11,963 bases of DNA, taken from the NCBI GenBank assembly GCA_003241475.1, contig QFQB01000063.1, forward strand, positions 1 through 11,963, in the 5' to 3' direction. The stretch's first letter is position 1. Every line of letters starts with the position of its first letter. Under the pieces are notes generated by a model. It was given only the letters and a program-made list of their open reading frames with translations. It ran no database searches and had not been told where the DNA came from. The position numbers were made by a program, and so were the translations under genes. Positions 1 through 6,017 of this stretch are shown here, one piece after another. Source of the DNA: Micavibrio aeruginosavorus. Lineage in GTDB: Bacteria; Pseudomonadota; Alphaproteobacteria; Micavibrionales; Micavibrionaceae.

Positions 1-872
1 GCGCCGACCTGCGTGACCAGTTCCTCGCGCAGAAGGATAATGCTGATCCGGCGGTTCTTTTCATCATTCGGCTTTGCGATGACGAGGTGGTCTGTGTCGG
101 CTTTTCCCACCACGTTGTTGACCTTGTCTTCGGGGAAGCCGGAGGCGACCAGAACGCGCCGCGACGCATTGGCGCGGTCAGCCGACAATTCCCAGTTCGA
201 ATAGCCGTTGCCTTTGGAATAAGGCACGCCGTCGGTGTGGCCGCGAACGGAAACCTCGTTCGGCATTTTCTTGATGATCTCGCTCACCTTTTGCAACAGT
301 TTTTGCGTGCGTTCATACATCTGCGCGCTTCCCGAAGGGAACATCGCTTTGCCGTCTGAATCGACGATCTGGATGCGCAGGCCTTCGGGAGTCATGTCCA
401 TCATGAGGTTCTTTTCAAGCTCTTTAAGCTCGGGATTTTCCTTGATGGCATCTTTGATGGCGTTTTCGGCTTTTTTGAAATTCTGCTCTTCGCGCTTTTT
501 CTGCTCTTCCTTGAATTGCGCATCGCTCACATCGGGACGCAGGGCTGCATCCGCTTGCGTTTGCGGGGCCATCGTCTGGACATCCGTGACCATCGCGCCT
601 TCCTTGGAGATGGAAAGTCCGCCGAGCATGCCGCCCGCGCCTGAGACGCTTTCGGCGATTTTCGGGTTGGGGTCGAAGAAATCGGCAATGCCTTTTTTCT
701 GCTCTTCCGATGTGACGTTCAAAAGCCAGAGCAAAAGAAAGAACGCCATCATCGCGGTTACAAAGTCGGCATAGGCCACTTTCCATGCGCCGCCGTGATG
801 GCCACCGCCACCTTTTTTGATTTTCTTGACGATAATCGGTTGAAGTTCGTCGCCTTTGCCGGGTTTGGCCAT
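1..872 (-). CDS. motB: Flagellar motor stator protein MotB (partial, C-terminus off the window)
   Basis: MotB is the peptidoglycan-anchored half of the MotA4-5/MotB2 proton channel that powers flagellar rotation. Translating the minus strand from ATG at 872-870 gives about 290 residues without a stop, so the 3' end lies beyond position 1. A short, basic, Gly/His-rich cytoplasmic head (residues 1-29) leads into one membrane helix (about 33-52, AYADFVTAMMAFFLLLWLL). Asp36 in this helix matches the proton-carrying Asp32 of E. coli MotB. After a charged Lys/Glu-rich linker (about 125-160) comes an OmpA-like peptidoglycan-binding domain with MFPSGSAQMY, RGHTDGVPY and NWELSADRA. The start follows motA by 9 bases, and its Shine-Dalgarno TAAGGAG includes the motA stop codon, so the two genes are co-transcribed and probably translationally linked. 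The identification is secure; the downstream end cannot be seen. Confidence 0.96.
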   Translation of the reverse strand, partial: MAKPGKGDELQPIIVKKIKKGGGGHHGGAWKVAYADFVTAMMAFFLLLWLLNVTSEEQKKGIADFFDPNPKIAESVSGAGGMLGGLSISKEGAMVTDVQTMAPQTQADAALRPDVSDAQFKEEQKKREEQNFKKAENAIKDAIKENPELKELEKNLMMDMTPEGLRIQIVDSDGKAMFPSGSAQMYERTQKLLQKVSEIIKKMPNEVSVRGHTDGVPYSKGNGYSNWELSADRANASRRVLVASGFPEDKVNNVVGKADTDHLVIAKPNDEKNRRISIILLREELVTQVG

Positions 873-881
873 GCGCGCTCC

Positions 882-1772
882 TTATGCCGACGGGCTTGGA
901 AGGGCGTTGAGTTTTTCTTCCAGTTCCATAAAGGTCGGCTGCACATCGTGCGGCAGGAATTTTCGGGCGAATTCAACGGCGACTTGCGGGGCGCATCCAT
1001 TCAAGAAGGCGATCAAGCCTACCTTGATTGCGCGGTAGTACATTACTTCGGTGGCGGCATAGGATGTCATAGCGCCTGCGATCGGTCCCACCATTCCGTA
1101 GGCGAGCCACACGCCGAGGAAGGTTCCCACAAGCGCGCCGCCGATCATCTTACCCAGAATTTCCGGCGGTTCGGAAATAGAGGACATGGTTTTGATAACG
1201 CCGAGAACGGCGGCAACGATACCAAGAGCTGGAATACCGTCGGCCATTGTTTGTACGGCATGGCCCGGATGGCTCTCATGTTCTTTGATGGTTTCTATCT
1301 CTTCATCCATCAGTGCTTCGATCGTCAGCGGATTTTCATTGCCGAGCGAGATGATGCGCAGGTAATCGCACAGGAATGTTGTGGCGTGATGGTTGTGATG
1401 AAAGGTCGGGAATTGGCTGAATAGCGCTGAATCGTGAGGATTTTCGATGTGCTGTTCCATGGCAAGCCAGCCTTTGGTCCGCGCCAATTTGAACACGGTG
1501 AACAGCATCGAGAGCAGTTCGATGTAGTCTTCCTTCGTGTAGGCGCCGCCTTTTTTCAGAGCTTTGAAATAACTCATGGTATGCTTGATAGCAGAAGGAG
1601 AGTTTGCAACCAGAAATGCGCAACAGGCGCATCCGAAGATGATGATGAATTCCCCTGGGAGGGCAGGAAGAATAGCACCGGTGATGAGGTGCATAGCTTT
1701 TTCGACGCCGGCTGCGACCATGAGGCCGCCGAACGTACAAACAAGAACAAGCGCTAAACCCGCGAACTTCAT
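882..1772 (-). CDS. motA: Flagellar motor stator protein MotA
   Basis: MotA is the multi-spanning inner-membrane subunit of the flagellar stator; with MotB it conducts protons and presses on the FliG rotor. The 296-residue length matches alphaproteobacterial MotA. Two N-terminal hydrophobic helices (about 3-22 and 35-58) are followed by a large cytoplasmic loop. Arg98 and Glu106 in KLARTKGWLAMEQ have the same 8-residue spacing as the FliG-contacting Arg90 and Glu98 of E. coli. Two C-terminal helices carry the conserved prolines: Pro181 in DGIPALGIVAAVLG and Pro230 in YGMVGPIAGAM, equivalent to E. coli Pro173 and Pro222. It is the first gene of a motA-motB operon read leftward. Upstream lie 171 bases before the end of hemB. 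An AGGGG stands about 12 bases before the ATG, which is rather far for a ribosome-binding site. All key residues are intact. Confidence 0.97.
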   Translation of the reverse strand: MKFAGLALVLVCTFGGLMVAAGVEKAMHLITGAILPALPGEFIIIFGCACCAFLVANSPSAIKHTMSYFKALKKGGAYTKEDYIELLSMLFTVFKLARTKGWLAMEQHIENPHDSALFSQFPTFHHNHHATTFLCDYLRIISLGNENPLTIEALMDEEIETIKEHESHPGHAVQTMADGIPALGIVAAVLGVIKTMSSISEPPEILGKMIGGALVGTFLGVWLAYGMVGPIAGAMTSYAATEVMYYRAIKVGLIAFLNGCAPQVAVEFARKFLPHDVQPTFMELEEKLNALPSPSA

Positions 1773-1922
1773 GCTGTGAGATTTCCCCTAAGAAAAACAA
1801 GAGACTCTAATATACTAGAAACTGGTAAACGGAGTGTTACCGAGACGGGTTATTGTCGCTGGTTTTTGAAGAAGGATCAAGCGTTTGACGCTGAACAGAG
1901 GTTCAATAATGGGGGCGAATCG

Positions 1923-1956
1923 AAAAACGCCTCATTATGCGAATTAGAAAGGCGTT
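1923..1956 (-). terminator. Candidate rho-independent terminator of hemB
   Basis: Read on the minus strand, AACGCC plus one further pair forms a 7-bp stem (1956-1950 with 1932-1926) around a 17-base loop, and the 3' arm runs directly into TTTTT (1927-1923). The hemB stop codon (1946-1944) lies inside the loop, so the signal overlaps the end of the gene. The stem is short and the loop large, so this is only a moderate candidate. It would separate hemB transcription from motA, which is read the same way. Confidence 0.4.
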
Positions 1957-3053
1957 CCGTCTTTCAAAAATCGCGCGGCTTCGGCGCCTGCATACGTCAG
2001 GATCATGTCTGCGCCCGCGCGTTTGAAGGCCAGAAGCGATTCCATCATGGCATCCTGATAGTTGAGAGCGCCCGCCTGTGCCGCAAATTTGAGCATCGCA
2101 TACTCGCCGCTGACCTGATAGACGGCGAGGGGAAGCTGGCTTTGCTGGCGGAGCTTTGCAAGGACGTCAAGGTAGGCCATACCCGGTTTGACCATGAGCA
2201 TGTCCGCGCCTTCGCGTTCATCGAGCATTGCATCGCGCAGAGCTTCGCGCACATTGGCTGGGTCCATCTGATAGGATTTTCGGTCTTTGCGGACGTTAGG
2301 CATCTGGCCCAGCGCACAACCGGCGGCATCGCGGAACGGCCCGTAGAAACAAGAGGCGAATTTGGCGGCATACGCCATGATCGGAATATCCGAAAATCCG
2401 GTCACATCGAGCGCGTGGCGAATGGCGGAGACTTGCCCGTCCATCATGCCTGAAGGGGCGATCATGTCCGCGCCAGCTTCGCAACAGACAACGGACTGCA
2501 TGGCGATGTTTTCGATCGTGCGGTCGTTGTCGACATCGCCCTTGGCGCAAAGTGGGCCGCAATGGCCGTGATCGGTGTATTCGCAAAAGCAGACATCGGC
2601 GATCACGGAAAGTTCAGGCGCTGCGTTTTTCGCGCGGTTGATCATGCGGGCCAGAAGGCCGTTCGGGTCGATGGAATCAGAGCCCGTGTGATCTTTGTTA
2701 TGCGAGACGCCGAACAGCATGACGCCGCGCACGCCGCTGGCCGCGATGTCTTTGACTTTCGCTTCGAGCGACTTTTCGGTTTCGCGGAACACGCCGGGCA
2801 TGGAAGAAAGCGGCTGGCGTTCGGTGATGTTTTCTTCTACGAAGAGCGGCACGATCATGTCGTGCGCATGCAGGTAATTTTCGCGCACCATGTCACGCAT
2901 GCTTTCAGTGCGGCGCAGGCGGCGCATCCGGACGTGCGGAAAACGGTCGGATGACATTGCGTGGGTCTTGATAAGGTCGGCGTGGGAGCTGTGCTCGGAC
3001 GCGGCATCGGGCAGGGAATTTCTCAGATTTTTAATCGTATTGGAATCGCTCAC
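1944..3053 (-). CDS. hemB: Delta-aminolevulinic acid dehydratase (porphobilinogen synthase) HemB
   Basis: HemB condenses two 5-aminolevulinate molecules to porphobilinogen, the second common step of tetrapyrrole (heme) synthesis, in the cytoplasm. Both Schiff-base lysines are visible: Lys231 in YAAKFASCFYGPFRDA and Lys289 in MLMVKPGMAYLD. Metal ligands are of the cysteine type, Cys155, Cys157 and Cys165 in DVCFCEYTDHGHCG, as in zinc-dependent E. coli HemB. They are not the aspartate-rich magnesium type reported from Bradyrhizobium and Pseudomonas. The frame is open to TTG at 3101. I chose GTG at 3053 because GGGGGAG lies 4 bases upstream; this gives 369 residues. The family usually has about 325-340, and ATG at 2957 would give a typical 337 residues but has no clear ribosome-binding site, so the first 32 residues are uncertain. 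It is divergent from the MarR-type gene. Function is certain, the start is not. Confidence 0.95.
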   Translation of the reverse strand: MSDSNTIKNLRNSLPDAASEHSSHADLIKTHAMSSDRFPHVRMRRLRRTESMRDMVRENYLHAHDMIVPLFVEENITERQPLSSMPGVFRETEKSLEAKVKDIAASGVRGVMLFGVSHNKDHTGSDSIDPNGLLARMINRAKNAAPELSVIADVCFCEYTDHGHCGPLCAKGDVDNDRTIENIAMQSVVCCEAGADMIAPSGMMDGQVSAIRHALDVTGFSDIPIMAYAAKFASCFYGPFRDAAGCALGQMPNVRKDRKSYQMDPANVREALRDAMLDEREGADMLMVKPGMAYLDVLAKLRQQSQLPLAVYQVSGEYAMLKFAAQAGALNYQDAMMESLLAFKRAGADMILTYAGAEAARFLKDGTPF

Positions 3054-3074
3054 GTGGCTCCCCCTTGTTCTTTG

Positions 3075-3103
3075 ATTATCTCGTATGCCCATTCGCGCCA
3101 AAA
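3075..3103 (-). promoter_or_regulatory. Possible hemB promoter
   Basis: On the minus strand a GATAAT hexamer (3080-3075, five of six matches to TATAAT) stands 17 bases after TTTTGG, a poor -35. Transcription from it would begin about 10-20 bases before the GTG start at 3053 and leave just the GGGGGAG ribosome-binding site in the leader, which fits that start. The weak -35 keeps this tentative. Confidence 0.25.
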
Positions 3104-3223
3104 GTAAACAGTTTAGGCCGGGAATCCACCGCTTGCGGCTGGTACAAGGATTGGTTAAGATTTAAAACGTATTCTATGGATTGGCTTTCGCCATTTTCTT
3201 TTTTGTCATAACCGGAGATTCTC

Positions 3224-3700
3224 GTGTCCACACCGTATTTCGAAGCCATTCAACTGATTGAACGCCTGCACCGCTACTTCTTGGACGTGGTGAAGGTGGA
3301 ACTGGACCGCAAGGGCATTCAGGACATCAACAACGTTCAGGCAATGATCCTGTACAACATCGGCCACGACGAAATGACCGTGGGCGAATTGACCCTGCGC
3401 GGTTATTACCTCGGTTCAAACGTCTCGTACAACGTCAAGAAAATGGGCGAAAACGGCTATATCGAGCAAGAGCGCTCCGTGCACGACAAGCGCTCCATCC
3501 GCGTGAAGCTGTCCGCGAAGGGCAAGGAAACGTACAAATTGCTGGCCGATATGTTTGCCAAGCATGAAGAAAAGATCAAAGGCACCGAGCTGTCGGACGA
3601 GCGCATGCTCGAATCCATCAAGACGATGAAGATGTTCGAACGCTTCTGGTCTTCGCAATCCCAATTTACAGGTCTTGCTTCGCTCGACGACGAAGAATAA
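3224..3700 (+). CDS. MarR-family winged-helix regulator, LdtR/PetP type
   Basis: This is a 158-residue DNA-binding transcription regulator that should act as a dimer in the cytoplasm. The winged helix-turn-helix spans about residues 34-100: a scaffold helix (NNVQAMILYNIG), the MTVGEL helix, recognition helix YYLGSNVSYNVKKMGENGYI, and the wing HDKRSIRVKLSAKG, which carries the MarR signature D-x-R-S. Flanking N- and C-terminal helices (about 5-28 and 101-147) would form the dimer interface. The sequence resembles the alphaproteobacterial LdtR/PetP subgroup (LdtR of Liberibacter and Rhizobiales, PetP of Rhodobacter), whose members affect cell-envelope or stress genes; the subgroup call is from memory. 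The start is GTG with GGAG 6 bases upstream. It is divergent from hemB across 170 bases, which may hold control sites for both. Three bases after its stop begins a transporter gene, so that gene could be a target or merely an operon partner. Confidence 0.9.
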   Translation: MSTPYFEAIQLIERLHRYFLDVVKVELDRKGIQDINNVQAMILYNIGHDEMTVGELTLRGYYLGSNVSYNVKKMGENGYIEQERSVHDKRSIRVKLSAKGKETYKLLADMFAKHEEKIKGTELSDERMLESIKTMKMFERFWSSQSQFTGLASLDDEE

Positions 3701-3703
3701 TCG

Positions 3704-4591
3704 TTGACCCGTTTACGCGCCGATCTGATCATTCTGTTCGTGGCCGCTGTATGGGGCACGGCGTTTGTCGCGCAAAAAAGCGGTATGGAAGGGCTTGGGC
3801 CTCTCACATTCATCGCGTCGCGATTTTTTCTTTCGCTTCTTGTCGTTCTTCCGTTTCTCTTGCGTGATTTAAAACGTGCGCCTGTGACGCGGTCCATGTT
3901 GGTCAAATTCATTCCTGTCTGCATCGCATTTTTATGCGGCGTGTATTTGCAGCAGGTCGGCGTGGGGCATACGAGCGTCACGAATGCCGGATTTATTACC
4001 GGCCTTTATGTTATTTTCACGCCATTTATTTCGTGGATGTTGTTTCGTCATGCGCCGAGCAAGATGGTCTGGCCTGCTTGTGCGCTGATGATTGCGGGCA
4101 TGTATTTTCTCAACGGTGGGTCATTTACGGCGCTTGGCAAAGGCGATCTGATGATTCTCGCCTGTTCGGTGAGCTTTGGCTTTCATGTCGCTCTAACAGG
4201 ATGGTTTTTGGCGTCCGAGCCGCGGCCGATTTTCCTTGTGAGTTTGCAATATTTCATCTGTACATTGATTTTCGGGATCGGTGCATTTGCATTCGAATCC
4301 GTGTCATGGGATGCGATCCAGAACAACTGGATGCCGATCACCTATGCGGGAATTATTTCAGGCGGTGTTGCCTATACGTTGCAGGCTGTGGCCCAGCAAT
4401 ACACGCCGCCGTCCGATGCGGCCATTATCATGGCGGGGGAAGCTTTGTTTGCCGCGCTGGCGGGAATGATTTTGCTCGGTGAGACATTCACGGGTCAGAA
4501 AATCCTTGGATGCACCTTGATCATGCTGGCGGTTTTGAGTGTCGAAGCGCTGGCGTTTTTCAAGAAAGGCCCGTCCAGTCCGGCGGATTAA
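3704..4591 (+). CDS. EamA/DMT-family transporter
   Basis: This 295-residue inner-membrane protein has about ten hydrophobic helices arranged as two EamA repeats (roughly residues 5-135 and 147-284), the usual size for the drug/metabolite transporter superfamily. Family hallmarks include the first helix LIILFVAAVWGTAFVAQK, the end-of-repeat motif GHTSVTNAGFITGLYVIFTP, and the second-repeat counterpart QQYTPPSDAAIIMAGEALF with GMILLGE. The substrate cannot be read from sequence; relatives export amino acids, other metabolites or toxic compounds. The start is TTG at 3704, only 3 bases after the MarR stop. No ATG or GTG in frame would keep the first helix whole, and the Shine-Dalgarno is weak (GAAGAA), so translation probably depends on coupling to the regulator gene. 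Its stop shares the palindrome TTAA (4588-4591) with the stop of the convergent dehydrogenase. Confidence 0.92.
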   Translation: MTRLRADLIILFVAAVWGTAFVAQKSGMEGLGPLTFIASRFFLSLLVVLPFLLRDLKRAPVTRSMLVKFIPVCIAFLCGVYLQQVGVGHTSVTNAGFITGLYVIFTPFISWMLFRHAPSKMVWPACALMIAGMYFLNGGSFTALGKGDLMILACSVSFGFHVALTGWFLASEPRPIFLVSLQYFICTLIFGIGAFAFESVSWDAIQNNWMPITYAGIISGGVAYTLQAVAQQYTPPSDAAIIMAGEALFAALAGMILLGETFTGQKILGCTLIMLAVLSVEALAFFKKGPSSPAD

Positions 4592-5763
4592 AACGCTGAA
4601 TAACCCGTTTGCGCCTTTCCGAGGATTAGCGCGTGGATATCGTGCGTGCCCTCATAGGTGTTCACGGCTTCCAGATTCATCGCATGACGGATGATGTGAT
4701 ATTCATCGGCGATGCCGTTGCCGCCGAGCATATCTCGCGCTTCACGGGCGATGGCGAGCGCCTTGCCGCAATTGTTCCGCTTCATCATGGAAATGCTTTC
4801 CGGGGCGGCGCGGTCTTCGTCCTTCAATCGTCCTAGACGATAGGCGCTGTGAAGCCCCAGCGTGATTTCGGTTTGCATGTCCGCAAGTTTTTTCTGGATG
4901 AGTTGCTGCGCCGCCAACGGCTTGCCGAAGATGACCCGTTCCATCACATACTCGCGTGCGCGGTGCCAGCAATCTTCCGCCGCGCCCATCGCGCCCCAGC
5001 TGATGCCGTACCGTGCATTGTTCAAGCACATCATGGGTGATTTGAGCGATTTCGACATCGGAAACTTGTTTTCATCGGGCACAAACACGTCATTCATCAT
5101 GATTCCGCCGGTTATCGAGGCGCGAAGCGAGAATTTACCCTCTATTTTCGGCGTTTCTAGGCCTTGCATGCCGCGATCGAGGATGAATCCGTTGATTTCG
5201 CCTTCATGACCGCGCGCCCAGACGACCATGACATCCGCAATAGGAGAATTCGTGATCCATTGCTTCGCGCCGTTCAAGATGAACCCGCCTTGAACCTTTT
5301 TTGCGTTCGTGCGCATCGCGGACGGGTCGCTTCCGCCATCAGGTTCGGTCAATCCAAAACATCCAATTTTTTTGCCAAGCGCCAGATCCGGCAGGTATTT
5401 TGCTTTTTGCTCTTCTGACCCAAACGTATGGATCGGGTACATGACCAGTGAGGATTGCACGGACAGCGCAGAGCGGTAGCCGGAATCCACGCGCTCCATT
5501 TCCCGCGCGATGAGCCCATAAGCGACATAGCTGACGCCAGCGCAGCCGTAACCATTCAGCGTTGCACCGAGCAGCCCGAGCCCGCCCATTTCCCGCATGA
5601 TGGCGGGATCGAATTTTTCATGGCGGTTTGCCTCGATGATACCCGGAAGCAGGCGGCTTTGCGCGAAATCGCGAGCCGTATCGCGCACGGCGCGTTCTTC
5701 GTCGCTCAATAAATCTTCGAGGAGGAGGGGGTCTTGCCAGTCGAAAGGGGCGCGGTCGGCCAT
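4588..5763 (-). CDS. gcdH: Glutaryl-CoA dehydrogenase (acyl-CoA dehydrogenase family)
   Basis: This FAD enzyme oxidises and decarboxylates glutaryl-CoA to crotonyl-CoA in the catabolism of lysine, tryptophan and aromatic compounds, passing electrons to electron-transfer flavoprotein. The 391-residue protein shows marks that separate glutaryl-CoA dehydrogenase from other acyl-CoA dehydrogenases: the start FDWQDPL, Arg97 in DSGYRSALSVQSSLVM (human Arg94, which holds the substrate carboxylate), FGLTEPDGGSDP, and the ending NTYEGTHDIHALILG with the catalytic base Glu371 (human Glu370). The ATG at 5763 has an AAGGA about 12 bases upstream, a long spacing. It is transcribed alone on the minus strand, divergent from a small gene 50 bases away and convergent with the transporter (4-base overlap). 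No other gene of the pathway is visible nearby. Confidence in the specific function is high because the substrate-binding arginine is present. Confidence 0.94.
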   Translation of the reverse strand: MADRAPFDWQDPLLLEDLLSDEERAVRDTARDFAQSRLLPGIIEANRHEKFDPAIMREMGGLGLLGATLNGYGCAGVSYVAYGLIAREMERVDSGYRSALSVQSSLVMYPIHTFGSEEQKAKYLPDLALGKKIGCFGLTEPDGGSDPSAMRTNAKKVQGGFILNGAKQWITNSPIADVMVVWARGHEGEINGFILDRGMQGLETPKIEGKFSLRASITGGIMMNDVFVPDENKFPMSKSLKSPMMCLNNARYGISWGAMGAAEDCWHRAREYVMERVIFGKPLAAQQLIQKKLADMQTEITLGLHSAYRLGRLKDEDRAAPESISMMKRNNCGKALAIAREARDMLGGNGIADEYHIIRHAMNLEAVNTYEGTHDIHALILGKAQTGYSAF

Positions 5764-5776
5764 GGTTTCAAAGTCC

Positions 5777-5804
5777 TTGGAAAATTCCGTTCAGACGATA
5801 TTAT
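5777..5804 (+). promoter_or_regulatory. Candidate promoter of the small DUF6898-like gene
   Basis: TTGGAA (5777-5782) and TATTAT (5799-5804) are separated by 16 bases, a reasonable sigma-70 arrangement inside the 50-base gap between two divergent genes. A start about 7 bases downstream would fall at about 5811, three bases before the ATG at 5814, so the message would be almost leaderless. This agrees with the absence of any Shine-Dalgarno there. It is a pattern match only. Confidence 0.35.
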
Positions 5805-5813
5805 ATCCTACAA

Positions 5814-6017
5814 ATGACTGAAGAACCTTTAAAAAATCGCGAGATCATCTTTGAGGTCTATGCCATCGGGCCGTATGCAAAGATCGTGGCCATGGATGTG
5901 GCGACGATGACCGAAGCGTCGATACAGGGGCCGAAAACCACGCCGCAACCGATCCTGCAACGCGAGGCGATGAAAAAGCTCGCCTATGTCATGCGCAAAA
6001 AGGGACTGATCGACTAG
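5814..6017 (+). CDS. Small conserved-type protein, resembles DUF6898
   Basis: This 67-residue protein has no signal peptide or membrane segment. The N-terminal half looks like a beta-meander (EIIFEVYAIGPYAKIVAMDV), a short conserved-looking stretch follows (TMTEASIQGPKT), and a basic helix closes it (QREAMKKLAYVMRKKGLID). The pattern, I/Y-F-E-x-x-x-I-G, V-x-A-x-D, T-x-x-E, G-P, then a basic helix, matches what I recall of the alphaproteobacterial DUF6898 family of unknown function; I could not test this. No ribosome-binding site precedes the ATG, and a promoter-like pair just upstream suggests a leaderless message. Its TAG stop overlaps the stop of the convergent FemAB-like gene within CTAG (6014-6017). 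It is likely a real gene because of its tight fit between neighbours and its family resemblance. No function can be assigned. Confidence 0.75.
   Translation: MTEEPLKNREIIFEVYAIGPYAKIVAMDVATMTEASIQGPKTTPQPILQREAMKKLAYVMRKKGLID

Noticed and set aside
235..774. 179-residue Ser/Cys-rich open frame opposite motB
   Set aside because: It is the antisense of the MotB linker and OmpA-like domain; the Ser/Phe-rich composition is the mirror of Lys/Glu codons.
795..1424. 209-residue open frame on the plus strand opposite motB/motA
   Set aside because: It overlaps the clearly coding motA and motB strand, and its translation has no family resemblance; it is a shadow frame.
1776..2453. 225-residue open frame on the plus strand opposite hemB
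   Set aside because: Most of it is antisense to hemB, including its catalytic region, and no ribosome-binding site or motif supports it.
3129..3138. Hairpin CCGC-TT-GCGG as a terminator
   Set aside because: The loop of two bases is too tight and no T-run follows on either strand; at most it is a protein-binding site.
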